NCBI GenBank assembly: GCA_900473745.1
Contig: UCMW01000004.1
Span: 186,001 to 250,000 of the forward strand
Reading direction: 5' to 3'
DNA: 64,000 bases
Source of the DNA: Hyphomicrobiales bacterium
GTDB lineage: Bacteria > Pseudomonadota > Alphaproteobacteria > Rhizobiales > Rhizobiaceae
In this document: positions 16,889-26,728 of the stretch, one piece after another
How positions within the stretch are numbered: the first letter of the stretch is position 1
Layout of the letters: each line of letters opens with the position of its first letter
Position numbers and translations under genes: made by a program
The notes under the pieces: model-generated
Databases searched by the model: none
The model's input: only the letters and a program-made list of their open reading frames with translations
Told to the model about the DNA's origin: nothing

Positions 16889-18522
16889 GAGGAGGCTCCG
16901 TTCCGGCAGTTAGCAAAGATGTCCAGAGCCGGGTCGTAGACCTTTGTCTTCACCTGCATCAGGCCGAGTACACTGTGAAAGAGATTGTCGTGGGAATGCG
17001 GTGCATCGGCATTGGCGGAGAGGCATGACGTGTCGATCTTCGTCGACTGTCGCAGCCCCGGTGACGTCCAAAGCACGAAGGGAACATGGGTCTGCTGCGA
17101 AGGCGCGAACATGTAGGGCGCGCCATGCAGGTAGAGGCCGTTTTCGCCGAGCGATTCCCCGTGGTCCGACATGTAGATCATCGCCGTATCGAGCCGATCG
17201 CCGCGCGCACCGAGCTTGTCGATCACCTCCGACAGGATGTGGTCGGTATAGAGCAGGGCATTGTCATAGGCATTGGTGATCGTCTCGGGTGTACAGGTAT
17301 CGAAGTCCACCGAGCGGCAGTCCGGCATGAATTTCCTGAATTCCTCGGGATAGCGCAGATAGTAGGCCGGTCCGTGATTGCCGAGCTGGTGAAGAACGAG
17401 CACGGCGTCCCCGTCGACCGTGTCCAGCCAGGCGTCGAGGCCATCGACGAGGATCTGGTCGAGGCACTCTCCGTCGGCGCAGAAGCGGGCATCATTGGAC
17501 TTGAAGAATTCCGTCCTCCCGATCCGGTCCGCGACATGTTTGTCGCCGGTATTGTTGTCCCACCAGGCGGTCTTGACCCCACCATGCTCGAGCACGTCCA
17601 GGAGGTTCTCGCTCGCCAGCGCCTTGGCATGGGAATAGTCCTTGCGGCCATAGACGGAGAACATGCAGGGCACCGAGACGGCCGTCGCGGTTCCGCAGCT
17701 CGACGTATCGTTGAAATAGATGATGTCTTGCTTGGAAAGCTCCGGATTGGTCGCCCGCGCATAGCCACCGAGCTGGAAATTCTGAGCCCGCGCCGTCTCG
17801 CCGACGACCACGACCGTGACGCGGGGCTTGCGTTGCCCGACCGGCAGATCTGCCACCACTTTCGCATCGGTACCAAGCGGCTGGACAACGATGTTCTGCT
17901 CCTTGCTCTGGCCGATGAAAAAACCTGCGGCGCTCGCCATGGGGAAGACGGGGTTCAGCGTCCTGAACCACTCGCGGTGCTGGCGGATGCTGAAAATGAA
18001 CGTTCCGCTGTTCGAAAACCCGGCAAGCCCGAAGACGACAAGACAGGGCAGGATGATCATCAGATTGACGGCCACCTTCTTCAGAATCGGGCGATGCACG
18101 ACGTCCACCACGGCGATGAAAAGCGAGGGCAGGATCGCAAAGAGGATCATGTGCAGGATGAAGGCGGACGTGACCAGATGACCGGCTTCGGCCTGGTTTG
18201 TCTCCATGGCGTTGCGGATCATCTCGCCATCGATGATCACCCCGAACCGGTCCATGAACCAGGCCGCTGAAACACTGGCGAGGACGAGCAGGATCAGCAC
18301 CGGCTTGAGGACATATTTGGCCGAGAAGGTCACGATCAGCGCGACAAAGGCAGCCAATAGCCCTGTTCCGAGCGCGAGGAGCGCCGGTATGTCACCTTTG
18401 AGCAAGGCGGACGACTTGTCCCAAAAGGTGCCGTTCATGAAAAAGAGAAGATAGACCGCAGTGAGGATGCTCAGCCACTCGCTGCGCATCCGTGGCCTAA
18501 AGCTCGAGAGCGTCTTGGACAA
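16885..18522 (-). CDS. eptA: Phosphoethanolamine transferase (EptA/MCR family)
   Basis: A 545-residue inner-membrane enzyme. Five N-terminal membrane helices (to about residue 175) are followed by a periplasmic sulfatase-like catalytic domain. The nucleophile Thr is in GETARAQNFQLGGY (about 241-254); the zinc ligands are in this motif and in the SDHGESLGENGLYLHG segment. It moves phosphoethanolamine from phosphatidylethanolamine to lipid A, lowering surface charge and raising resistance to cationic peptides. The start is TTG 18522 with AAGGAAG at good spacing. It is the first gene of eptA-dgkA; a CTTAATCC motif lies about 20 bases upstream. Confidence 0.92.
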   Translation of the reverse strand: MSKTLSSFRPRMRSEWLSILTAVYLLFFMNGTFWDKSSALLKGDIPALLALGTGLLAAFVALIVTFSAKYVLKPVLILLVLASVSAAWFMDRFGVIIDGEMIRNAMETNQAEAGHLVTSAFILHMILFAILPSLFIAVVDVVHRPILKKVAVNLMIILPCLVVFGLAGFSNSGTFIFSIRQHREWFRTLNPVFPMASAAGFFIGQSKEQNIVVQPLGTDAKVVADLPVGQRKPRVTVVVVGETARAQNFQLGGYARATNPELSKQDIIYFNDTSSCGTATAVSVPCMFSVYGRKDYSHAKALASENLLDVLEHGGVKTAWWDNNTGDKHVADRIGRTEFFKSNDARFCADGECLDQILVDGLDAWLDTVDGDAVLVLHQLGNHGPAYYLRYPEEFRKFMPDCRSVDFDTCTPETITNAYDNALLYTDHILSEVIDKLGARGDRLDTAMIYMSDHGESLGENGLYLHGAPYMFAPSQQTHVPFVLWTSPGLRQSTKIDTSCLSANADAPHSHDNLFHSVLGLMQVKTKVYDPALDIFANCRNGASS

Positions 18523-18778
18523 GCCGGCTTCCTTTCGTGCATGGATTAAGAGATCCGATGCACTGACGCCGAAAGCTGACAGAGACCTGAACGAAGATGC
18601 CGATCCTGGCCGGGCGATGCCCCATGCTTCGGGCGCTGCGATTCTCCTTGCCCACGATCGGCGGTCCGTCCCCCGGGGGTCTCCTTATCTTTTCTTTATC
18701 TCCCCCACGCGTCTTCCCAATCGAAGCCTGACCCGAAGCGCCCTTAATCCTGTCTGTGCATCAACAGGAGACCCGGAC
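18523..18778. promoter_or_regulatory. Divergent promoter region, eptA / kdp operon
   Basis: This 256-bp space carries promoters for eptA (left) and the kdp genes (right). Visible elements are CTTAATCC reading toward eptA (18543-18550 on the minus strand), a T-rich stretch with TTATCTTTTCTTTATC (about 18686-18701) that could be a KdpE site or promoter, and a second CTTAATCC at 18743-18750. A ribosome site AGGAG precedes the first small kdp ORF. Confidence 0.4.
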
Positions 18779-18862
18779 ATGTCCGACCTCATCTTTATCG
18801 CGCTCGGCTCTGGCACGCTTCTCGTGCTGGCATTGTATGCCCGCGCGCTCGACCGGCTTTGA
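18779..18862 (+). CDS. 27-residue membrane microprotein upstream of kdpF
   Basis: A very short gene with a full set of signals: AGGAG eight bases before ATG 18779, one predicted membrane helix (LIFIALGSGTLLVLALYA), a positively charged end (RALDRL) and a stop that overlaps the ribosome site of kdpF. The product resembles KdpF in size and layout but KdpF itself is the next ORF. I recall similar unnamed small ORFs before kdpF in other bacteria, but cannot check that here. It may be an extra accessory peptide of the Kdp complex or a leader that couples translation to kdpF. Confidence 0.65.
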   Translation: MSDLIFIALGSGTLLVLALYARALDRL

Positions 18863-18873
18863 GGGAAACGCAA

Positions 18874-18960
18874 ATGCTTGAACCCCTTTTCGGCCTCGCT
18901 GTCGCCGTCGCCCTCGGCGTCTATCTCGTCGTGACGCTCCTGCGTCCCGAACGCTTCTGA
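18874..18960 (+). CDS. kdpF: K+-transporting ATPase small subunit KdpF
   Basis: A 28-residue single-helix peptide with the KdpF pattern: a short N-terminus, a hydrophobic helix ([19 protein letters not shown]) and the typical RPERF ending. GAGGG lies eight bases before ATG 18874. It sits 13 bases upstream of kdpA, its standard place. KdpF stabilises the KdpABC complex in the membrane. Confidence 0.9.
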   Translation: MLEPLFGLAVAVALGVYLVVTLLRPERF

Positions 18961-18973
18961 TCGGAGCAGATCC

Positions 18974-20683
18974 ATGACCCTTGTCGGATGGCTGCAGATC
19001 AGCCTCCTCTTCCTCGCCGTCCTCCTCGTCATCAAACCACTCGGCCTTTACATGGCGCGGGTGTTTTCCGGCGAGCGGACCTTCTTGTCCCCCGTGCTCG
19101 GCCGCGTGGAGCATGATCTCTACCGGGTGAGCGGCATCAACCCGGAGAAGGAGCAGAGCTGGCTCGGCTATACGCTCGCCATGCTCGCCTTCTCGCTCGC
19201 TGGCTTCCTGGCACTCTACGCCATGCTGCGGCTGCAGGCCTATCTGCCGTTCAATCCGCAGGGCTTTCCGGGCGTGCCCTCGGATCTCGCCTTCAACACG
19301 GCTGTCTCCTTCGTCACCAACACCAACTGGCAGAACTATGCCGGTGAGACGACGATGAGCCATTTCTCCCAGATGGCCGGCCTCACCGTGCAGAACTTCC
19401 TGTCAGCCGCGACCGGCATGGCGCTTGCGGTGGCCATCACCCGCGCGCTTGCCCGCTCAAAGGTTTCGACGCTCGGTAATTTCTGGGTCGACATGACGAG
19501 AGCCACGCTCTACGTCCTGCTGCCGCTTGCCATCGTCGTCGCACTCGCCTTTGTCGCCATGGGCTTGCCCCAGACGCTCGACGCCTCGGTCACGGCGACG
19601 ACGCTGGAAGGCGCCAACCAGGTGATCTCGCTCGGCCCGGTCGCCTCCCAGGAAGCGATCAAGCAGCTCGGCACCAATGGTGGCGGCTTCTTCAACGTCA
19701 ATGCCGCGCATCCCTTCGAGAACCCGACCGCCTGGTCGAACTATCTCAACATCTTTGCCATGCTGTCGATTTCGGCTGCCATGGCCTACACCTTCGGCCA
19801 GATGGTCGGAAACCGCAGGCAGGGTTGGGCGCTGATCTCGGCTATGGCCGTGCTGATAATTGCTGGCGTCGCCGTCACCTACTGGGCCGAGGCCCAGGGC
19901 AATACCATCCTGACGGCAATCGGCGGCGATCCGGTGCTCGGCAATATGGAAGGCAAGGAAGTCCGCTTCGGCCAGGCCATGACCGCGCTCTATGCAGCAG
20001 TGACGACCGGCCTCTCGGATGGCGGCGTCAACGGCATGCACGGCTCGTTCACGGGCTTGGGCGGTCTCGTTCCGATGTTCCTGATCCAGCTCGGCGAAGT
20101 GCTGCCGGGCGGCGTCGGCTCCGGTCTCTATGGCATGCTCGTCTTCGCAATTCTCTCCGTCTTCGTCGCCGGCCTGATGGTTGGGCGCACACCGGAATTC
20201 CTCGGCAAGAAGATCGAGGGCCGCGAGATGAAGTTTGCCATGCTCGCCGTGCTCATCCTGCCGCTGGTCATCCTCGGCTTCACCGCCGTCTCTGCCATGC
20301 TGCCCTTTGCAGTGGCAAGCGTCGGCACCGCTGGCCCGCATGGACTATCGGAAATCCTCTATGCCTACACGTCTGCAGCCGGAAACAACGGCTCGGCCTT
20401 CGGCGGTCTCACCGGCAACACGCCCTGGTACAACACCACGCTTGGCATTGCGATGCTGCTCGGCCGCTTCGCCTATGTCGTGCCGGTCATGGCGATTGCC
20501 GGATCGCTGGCTGCCAAGGTGAAGTCGCCGGCCTCCGCCGGCACCTTTCCGACGGACGGCCCGCTCTTCGTCGGCCTGCTGATCGGCATCATCCTCATTC
20601 TCGGCGGCCTGCAATTCTTACCCGCGCTGGTGCTCGGCCCGATCGTCGAACACTTCGCCATGCTCGCCGGCCAGACCTTCTAA
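18974..20683 (+). CDS. kdpA: K+-transporting ATPase subunit A
   Basis: A 569-residue membrane protein related to superfamily K+ transporters, with about ten helices and four pore-loop repeats. Typical segments include [34 protein letters not shown] and the late [11 protein letters not shown] filter repeat. It binds and conducts K+ in the high-affinity KdpFABC pump. The length matches the usual 557-600 residues. It is preceded by kdpF and lies nine bases before kdpB in one operon. Confidence 0.96.
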   Translation: MTLVGWLQISLLFLAVLLVIKPLGLYMARVFSGERTFLSPVLGRVEHDLYRVSGINPEKEQSWLGYTLAMLAFSLAGFLALYAMLRLQAYLPFNPQGFPGVPSDLAFNTAVSFVTNTNWQNYAGETTMSHFSQMAGLTVQNFLSAATGMALAVAITRALARSKVSTLGNFWVDMTRATLYVLLPLAIVVALAFVAMGLPQTLDASVTATTLEGANQVISLGPVASQEAIKQLGTNGGGFFNVNAAHPFENPTAWSNYLNIFAMLSISAAMAYTFGQMVGNRRQGWALISAMAVLIIAGVAVTYWAEAQGNTILTAIGGDPVLGNMEGKEVRFGQAMTALYAAVTTGLSDGGVNGMHGSFTGLGGLVPMFLIQLGEVLPGGVGSGLYGMLVFAILSVFVAGLMVGRTPEFLGKKIEGREMKFAMLAVLILPLVILGFTAVSAMLPFAVASVGTAGPHGLSEILYAYTSAAGNNGSAFGGLTGNTPWYNTTLGIAMLLGRFAYVVPVMAIAGSLAAKVKSPASAGTFPTDGPLFVGLLIGIILILGGLQFLPALVLGPIVEHFAMLAGQTF

Positions 20684-20692
20684 GGAACCACC

Positions 20693-22729
20693 ATGTCAAA
20701 AGACCATAAAGCTCCCGGTCTTCTCGACCCCGAGATCCTGTTTCCGGCGATCCGCGATGCGTTCGTCAAGCTCGATCCGCGAAAGCTCCTGCGCAACCCG
20801 GTCATCTTCGTGACCGAAATCGTCGCCGTCGTCGTGACGATCCTCTTCATCCGCGACCTCGCCCAAAATCCGGGCGAGGCGGGCTTCTCCGGCCAGATTG
20901 CCGCCTGGCTCTGGTTCACTGTGCTGTTTGCCACCTTTGCCGAGGCTGTGGCCGAGGGCAGGGGGCGCGCCCAGGCCGACAGCCTGAAGAAGACCAAGTC
21001 CGAACTCGTTGCCCGTCGGCTTGGAGCCAATGGCAAGACGGAAACCATTCCGGCCTCCAGCCTCAAGGTCGGTGACATCGTACTCGTCGCAGCTGGCGAG
21101 CTGATCCCCGGCGATGGCGAAGTGATCGGCGGTGTCGCCTCGGTCAACGAAAGCGCCATCACCGGTGAATCCGCTCCCGTGATCCGCGAATCCGGCGGCG
21201 ACCGCTCGGCGGTAACTGGCGGCACGCAGGTACTCTCCGACGAAATCAAGATCAAGATCACCGTCCAGCCCGGCTCTTCCTTCGTCGACCGCATGATCGC
21301 GCTGATCGAGGGCGCCCAGCGCCAGAAGACGCCGAATGAGATCGCGCTGTCGATCCTGCTCTCCGGCCTGACGCTGATCTTCCTCTTCGTCTGCGTCGCG
21401 ATCTGGGGCCTGGCCGGCTATTCCGGTACGGTGCTCTCGGTCACGGTGCTTGCAGCCCTTCTCGTCACGCTGATCCCGACCACGATCGGCGGCCTGCTCT
21501 CGGCCATCGGCATCGCTGGCATGGACCGCCTCGTCCGCTTCAACGTCATCGCTACCTCCGGCCGCGCGGTCGAAGCAGCCGGCGACGTCGACACGCTGCT
21601 CCTCGACAAGACAGGCACGATCACCTTCGGCAACCGCATGGCCAGCGACTTCCTCGCTGCTCCCGGCGTCACGCCAACTGAACTGGCGGAAGCGGCCCTC
21701 ATCGCCTCGCTGTCCGACGAAACGCCGGAAGGGCGCTCTGTCGTCGCGCTCGCCACCGGCGAATTCGGCGTGCCCATGCCGAAGGCCGAGTTCGATGCCG
21801 TCATCGGCTTCACAGCCGAAACGCGCCTCTCGGGCGTCGACATCGGTTCGCGCCGTCTGCGCAAGGGCGCGGTTGACGCCGTGCTCAAATTCGCCGGTCT
21901 CACCGAACAGGATGCGCCGGCCGAATTCCGCCGCGCCGTCGACCAGGTCGCCCGCACGGGTGGCACGCCGCTCGGCGTTGCCGATGGGGACCGCCTGCTC
22001 GGCGTCATCCACCTCAAGGACGTCGTCAAGCCCGGAATAAAGGAGCGCTTCGCAGCACTCCGCGCCATGGGCATTCGCACGGTCATGGTCACCGGCGACA
22101 ACCCGGTCACGGCCGCGGCCATCGCCTCGGAAGCCGGCGTTGACGATTTCCTCGCCCAGGCAACCCCGGAAGACAAGCTCGCCTATATCCGTCGGGAACA
22201 GCAGGGCGGCCGCCTGATCGCCATGTGCGGCGACGGCACCAACGACGCCCCGGCGCTTGCCCAGGCTGATGTCGGTGTCGCCATGCAGACCGGCACCCAG
22301 GCGGCCCGCGAGGCCGCCAACATGGTGGACCTCGATTCCAGCCCGACCAAGCTCATCGAGATCGTCGAGATCGGCAAGCAACTGCTGATGACACGCGGGT
22401 CGCTGACCACGTTCTCGATCGCCAATGACGTGGCCAAGTACTTCGCCATCATCCCGGCGCTGTTCGTTGCCACCTATCCGGCGCTCGAAGCCCTCAACAT
22501 CATGGGGCTCACGTCACCGCAGTCGGCTATCCTCTCGGCCGTCATCTTCAACGCGCTCATCATCGTGGCGCTGATCCCGCTGGCTCTGAAGGGCGTTGCT
22601 TACCGTCCTTCCGGTGCCGCAGCGCTGCTTCGTCGCAACCTTCTGGTCTATGGCGTCGGCGGCCTGATCCTTCCCTTTGCAGGCATCAAGGTCATCGATA
22701 TCGCTGTCAGCGCTCTTCATCTGGTGTAA
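20693..22729 (+). CDS. kdpB: K+-transporting P-type ATPase subunit B
   Basis: A 678-residue P-type ATPase. The TGES loop is at 157-160, the phosphorylated Asp305 lies in DKTGTITFG, and the hinge motif [10 protein letters not shown] and the [16 protein letters not shown] segment complete the catalytic core. The family Ser of TGES(A), an inhibitory phosphorylation site in E. coli KdpB, is present here at residue 160. It hydrolyses ATP to drive K+ through KdpA. It has ordinary length and no lesions. Confidence 0.97.
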   Translation: MSKDHKAPGLLDPEILFPAIRDAFVKLDPRKLLRNPVIFVTEIVAVVVTILFIRDLAQNPGEAGFSGQIAAWLWFTVLFATFAEAVAEGRGRAQADSLKKTKSELVARRLGANGKTETIPASSLKVGDIVLVAAGELIPGDGEVIGGVASVNESAITGESAPVIRESGGDRSAVTGGTQVLSDEIKIKITVQPGSSFVDRMIALIEGAQRQKTPNEIALSILLSGLTLIFLFVCVAIWGLAGYSGTVLSVTVLAALLVTLIPTTIGGLLSAIGIAGMDRLVRFNVIATSGRAVEAAGDVDTLLLDKTGTITFGNRMASDFLAAPGVTPTELAEAALIASLSDETPEGRSVVALATGEFGVPMPKAEFDAVIGFTAETRLSGVDIGSRRLRKGAVDAVLKFAGLTEQDAPAEFRRAVDQVARTGGTPLGVADGDRLLGVIHLKDVVKPGIKERFAALRAMGIRTVMVTGDNPVTAAAIASEAGVDDFLAQATPEDKLAYIRREQQGGRLIAMCGDGTNDAPALAQADVGVAMQTGTQAAREAANMVDLDSSPTKLIEIVEIGKQLLMTRGSLTTFSIANDVAKYFAIIPALFVATYPALEALNIMGLTSPQSAILSAVIFNALIIVALIPLALKGVAYRPSGAAALLRRNLLVYGVGGLILPFAGIKVIDIAVSALHLV

Positions 22730-22731
22730 CC

Positions 22732-23295
22732 ATGTTCAACCATATCAGACCCGCACTCACCCTCGTTGTCGCCATGACCGTACTCACCGGTCTCGCCTAT
22801 CCGCTGGCGATCAACGGCATCGCCCAGGCCGTCATGCCTGATAAAGCCAATGGCAGCCTGATCGAACGCGACGGCAAGGTTATCGGCTCAAGCCTGATCG
22901 GCCAGAACTTCACCTCGGACCGCTATTTCTGGCCGCGCCCCTCGGCGACCGGCCCAGATGCCTACAACGCGGCAGCCTCGTCCGGCTCTAACCTAGGCAC
23001 CACCTCGGTCAAGCTGAAGGATCGTGTCACTGCCGATGTCGCAAGGCTGACAGCAACCGGCATTGCTCAGCCTGTGCCGGCCGATGCCGTCACCACCTCG
23101 GGCTCCGGTCTCGACCCGCATGTCTCGCCGGCCTTCGCGGAAGCTCAGGCTGTGCGCGTTGCGCAGGCGAGGGGGCTGGATCCATCTGCCGTCACTTCGC
23201 TCGTCGCCGAACACATCAAAAATCCGGACTTCGGCGTTATCGGTGAAGCAAGGGTCAATGTGCTAGAGCTCAATCTGGCACTCGATGCCATGTAA
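22732..23295 (+). CDS. kdpC: K+-transporting ATPase subunit C
   Basis: A 187-residue protein with one N-terminal membrane helix (about 8-30) and a periplasmic domain. The motifs GSSLIGQNFTSDRYFWPRPSA and SGSGLDPHVSPAFAEAQ are characteristic of KdpC. It bridges and stabilises the KdpA-KdpB interaction. It starts two bases after the kdpB stop and is followed 14 bases later by kdpD. Confidence 0.96.
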   Translation: MFNHIRPALTLVVAMTVLTGLAYPLAINGIAQAVMPDKANGSLIERDGKVIGSSLIGQNFTSDRYFWPRPSATGPDAYNAAASSGSNLGTTSVKLKDRVTADVARLTATGIAQPVPADAVTTSGSGLDPHVSPAFAEAQAVRVAQARGLDPSAVTSLVAEHIKNPDFGVIGEARVNVLELNLALDAM

Positions 23296-23309
23296 TCTGT
23301 GAGACCTTG

Positions 23310-25997
23310 ATGGCGGATGATGACCGCAGGGACGCCAGACGTCCCGATCCGGATGCATTGCTTGCCCTGGCGGATAAGGACCGCCGGGGCAAGTTGACCG
23401 TTTTTCTGGGCGCTGCCCCCGGCGTCGGCAAGACCTATGCCATGCTGTCACGGGCCAAGCGCCTGAAGTCCGACGGCGTGGATCTCGTCGTCGGGCTTGT
23501 TGAGACCCACGGTCGTGGCGAGACCGCGGCACTGCTCGAGGGTCTCGAAATCCTGCCCCGGCGCCGGGTAGCCCATCGCGGCCGCATGTTGGAGGAGTTC
23601 GACCTCGATGGCGCGCTCGAGCGCCGACCGCGCATCGTCATCGTCGATGAGCTTGCCCATTCCAACCCCGAAGACAGCCGCCATCCGAAGCGCCATCAGG
23701 ACATCGAGGAGCTGATATCAGCCGGCATCGATGTCTGGACGGCGCTTAACATCCAGCACCTCGAAAGCCTCGCCGATCTCGTTGCCCAGATCACCGGCGT
23801 GACCGTGCGCGAACGCGTGCCCGACATCGTGCTGAAACGGGCCGACGAGGTGCTGCTGGTGGATCTCGCCCCATCTGAGCTCATCGAGCGGTTGAAGGAC
23901 GGCAAGGTCTACCTGCCGGAAAGTGCCAACCGCGCCGTCGACCGCTTTTTCCGTCTCGGCAATCTGACGGCGCTGCGCGAACTGGCGCTCCGCCGCACGG
24001 CTGACCGCGTCGACGACCAGATGGTCGACTACCTGAAGCAGAATGCCATCGACGGCCCCTGGGCCACCGGCGAGCGGCTGCTCGTATGCGTCGGCTCCGA
24101 TCCGCTGTCGGAAAAGGTCGTGCGCGTGGCGAGCCGGCTTGCGTCCGGTCTCAACGCCCCCTGGCTGGTTGTCTCGATCGAGCGGGCGGATCGGGAAGTC
24201 GAAACGCCCGAACGGCTGCAGCGCATCGAAACGCTCTTCCGGCTCGCGGAGCAACTGGGTGCCGAAACACGCCGTGTCATCGGCAATGATTTCGTCGAGG
24301 AAATCCTGAAACTCGCACGCCGCGAGCATGCGACCCAGTTAGTCATTGGTACCCGCAAGCGCAGCCGCTGGCAGAAGCTGGTCACCCGTTCGCTGCCAGA
24401 TGCCCTGGCGCGCCGGGCATCTGGTTTGGGCGTTTACATCGTGACACCGGAAGGGGCGGCTTCCGAGCGCACACGCCCATCGCTACGCCTGCCCAGGGCC
24501 ACTGCTCTCAAACAATCGGCCATGTGGGCCTTCGGCTTCGTCGCCTTGACGACCGCTTTGGGCAAGGGGATCGATCTCTTCGTCGAGCTGCCGAACATTT
24601 CGTTGCTCTTTCTGCTCGCCGTGCTGGGAGCCTCCGTCATCGGCGGCTATGCGGCGGCATTCCTCGCGGCGCTCCTGTCGGCGGTTGCCTACAACTTCTT
24701 CTTCATCGATCCTCGGCACACTTTCACGATCGCCGCACCGCACGAGGTCTTCGCGCTCTTCGTCTTTCTCGCCGTCGCCATGATTGCGGGCGGTTTCGCC
24801 TCGCGCATTCGCGAACAGGCTGAAGTTGCGCGTGTCCGCGCGACGGCGCTGCAATCGCTCTATGACTTCTCCCGCAAGCTCGCGAGCACGGCCAAGGGCG
24901 AGGACGCGATCTGGCTTGCGGTTTCGCAATTGCAGGCGAGCCTGAGGCGCAAGGTCGTGCTGCTTGTCCCGCGCAAGGGCGATCTCGGCGTGGCCGCCGC
25001 CTGGCCGCCGGATACCGAGCTCGACGTGACCGACATGACGGCGGCCCGCTGGACCCACGACAAGCGCGAGCCCGCCGGCCATGGCACGGGCACGCTGCCG
25101 AACAGCCGCTTCGAATTCCGGCCGCTGCTGGGTCCTCATGGCATTGTCGGCGTCTGCGGGATCGAACACACGGGCGATCGGCTAGACCTCAATGCCGAAC
25201 GCGCGCTGACCGCCATCCTTGACCAGACTGCGATCGCGCTCGATCGGGCACGCCTCGCCGACGAAACCGTCGAACAGGCGGCAAGGCTGGAGGGCGAACG
25301 CTACCGAGAGGCGCTCCTGTCTTCGATCTCCCATGACTTGCGAACGCCGCTGGCAACGATCACCGGTGCCGTGACCGGCCTGCGGCAGCTCGGCGAACGC
25401 ATGACGCCGGAAAACCGCGACGACCTCCTGCAGTCGATCGAGGAAGAAAGCGGCCGCATGAGCCGCTTCGTCGCCAATCTGCTCGACATGACCCGCATCG
25501 AGGCCGGCACGTTGAAGCCCAAGCAGGATTGGGTGGACGTCGCCGACGTCGTACAGTCGGCCGTCGAGCGCACCCGCAAGCATGCCCTGGGGCGGATCGT
25601 CGAAACCGGCATTGCCGCCGACCTGCCGCTGGTTCGTGGCGACAGCGTGCTGATCGGCCAGGTGCTGTTCAATCTCTTAGACAATGCGGTGAAGTATGGC
25701 GGCGACGAACCGATCAACGTCTATGCCCGTCGTGACGGCAAGGATGTGCTGATCTCGGTTACCGATCACGGCAAGGGCATTCCTTCCGAAGATCTGGACC
25801 GCATCTTCGAAAAATTCTATCGCAGGGGAAAGCCGGACGGACGCGCCCCGGGAACGGGGCTCGGGCTTTCCATCGCCCGCGGCTTCATTGAGGCCATGGG
25901 CGGGCGCATTCATGCGGAAAGTCCGGCACTGAAGAAGCGAGGCACGCGCATCGTCATGCGGTTTCCGGCAAGTGAAGCGAGGGGCGACGTCTCATGA
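23310..25997 (+). CDS. kdpD: K+-sensing histidine kinase KdpD
   Basis: An 895-residue sensor. The N-terminal KdpD domain has a Walker A-like GAAPGVGKTYAML (about 33-45) and then a universal-stress-protein-like domain. Four membrane helices lie around residues 400-500. A GAF-like region follows, then the HisKA box SSISHDLRTPL with His near 675, and an HATPase with NLLDNAVKYG and GTGLGLSIARG. It controls kdp expression with KdpE in response to K+ limitation and osmotic stress. ATG 23310 is preferred over the adjoining TTG. It is coupled to kdpE by ATGA. Confidence 0.95.
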   Translation: MADDDRRDARRPDPDALLALADKDRRGKLTVFLGAAPGVGKTYAMLSRAKRLKSDGVDLVVGLVETHGRGETAALLEGLEILPRRRVAHRGRMLEEFDLDGALERRPRIVIVDELAHSNPEDSRHPKRHQDIEELISAGIDVWTALNIQHLESLADLVAQITGVTVRERVPDIVLKRADEVLLVDLAPSELIERLKDGKVYLPESANRAVDRFFRLGNLTALRELALRRTADRVDDQMVDYLKQNAIDGPWATGERLLVCVGSDPLSEKVVRVASRLASGLNAPWLVVSIERADREVETPERLQRIETLFRLAEQLGAETRRVIGNDFVEEILKLARREHATQLVIGTRKRSRWQKLVTRSLPDALARRASGLGVYIVTPEGAASERTRPSLRLPRATALKQSAMWAFGFVALTTALGKGIDLFVELPNISLLFLLAVLGASVIGGYAAAFLAALLSAVAYNFFFIDPRHTFTIAAPHEVFALFVFLAVAMIAGGFASRIREQAEVARVRATALQSLYDFSRKLASTAKGEDAIWLAVSQLQASLRRKVVLLVPRKGDLGVAAAWPPDTELDVTDMTAARWTHDKREPAGHGTGTLPNSRFEFRPLLGPHGIVGVCGIEHTGDRLDLNAERALTAILDQTAIALDRARLADETVEQAARLEGERYREALLSSISHDLRTPLATITGAVTGLRQLGERMTPENRDDLLQSIEEESGRMSRFVANLLDMTRIEAGTLKPKQDWVDVADVVQSAVERTRKHALGRIVETGIAADLPLVRGDSVLIGQVLFNLLDNAVKYGGDEPINVYARRDGKDVLISVTDHGKGIPSEDLDRIFEKFYRRGKPDGRAPGTGLGLSIARGFIEAMGGRIHAESPALKKRGTRIVMRFPASEARGDVS

Positions 25998-26683
25998 ATC
26001 AGTCCCGCATCCTGGTGGTGGATGATGAGCCGCAGATTCAACGTTTTCTGAAACCTTCGCTTACGGCTGCAGGCTATGAAGTCGTCGAAGCCGGAACAGG
26101 CGCTGAGGCGCTGAAGGCTGTGGCCACCCAGGCGCCTGACCTCGTCATCCTCGATCTCGGTCTGCCGGATATGGACGGCAAAGAGGTCATCGCGAGCCTC
26201 CGCGGATGGTCGGACATCCCGATCGTCATCCTCTCGGCCCGCGACCGCGAAAGCGAGAAGATCGCGGCCCTCGACCTCGGCGCCGACGACTATGTCGAAA
26301 AACCTTTCGGTATCGGCGAACTCACCGCCCGCATCAGAACCGCCTTGCGCCATCGAGGCCGGCGCGATGCGATCCCGACCGTCATGGAGATCGACGGCCT
26401 GACGATCGATCCGGTCAAGCGCCTCGTCTCGCGCGCCGCTGAGACCGTGCATCTGACGCCCAAGGAATACGACCTGCTCCTGCTGCTTGCCCGCCACGCC
26501 GGCCGGGTTGTTACCCACCGCACTCTTCTTACATCGGTCTGGGGACCCGCCCACGGCGACGACCTGCATTATCTGCGCGTCTTCATCGGCCAACTGCGCC
26601 AGAAGATCGAGCGCGACCCGACGGAGCCGCGCATCGTGCGCACGGAACCTGGTGTCGGCTATCGGATGACCGAGCAGGAGTGA
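25994..26683 (+). CDS. kdpE: Response regulator KdpE
   Basis: A 229-residue OmpR-type regulator. The receiver carries the DDE acidic pair near residue 10, the phospho-acceptor in LVILDLGLPDMDGKEV and the Lys of EKPFGIGEL. The winged-helix output domain (about 130-226) has HLTPKEYDLLLLLARHAG and YLRVFIGQLRQKIE. The ATG overlaps the kdpD stop (ATGA). It activates the kdpFABC promoter. Keeping the kdpDE pair downstream of kdpFABC is the usual arrangement. Confidence 0.95.
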   Translation: MNQSRILVVDDEPQIQRFLKPSLTAAGYEVVEAGTGAEALKAVATQAPDLVILDLGLPDMDGKEVIASLRGWSDIPIVILSARDRESEKIAALDLGADDYVEKPFGIGELTARIRTALRHRGRRDAIPTVMEIDGLTIDPVKRLVSRAAETVHLTPKEYDLLLLLARHAGRVVTHRTLLTSVWGPAHGDDLHYLRVFIGQLRQKIERDPTEPRIVRTEPGVGYRMTEQE

Positions 26684-26728
26684 GAGTTGCACGGCGCGCC
26701 GGGGAAACAGGTTTTTCGGCCGATCCCG

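Noticed and set aside
20696..22381. Leftward open frame of 561 codons opposite kdpB
   Set aside because: It is antisense to kdpB with strongly biased charged composition, so no gene is called.
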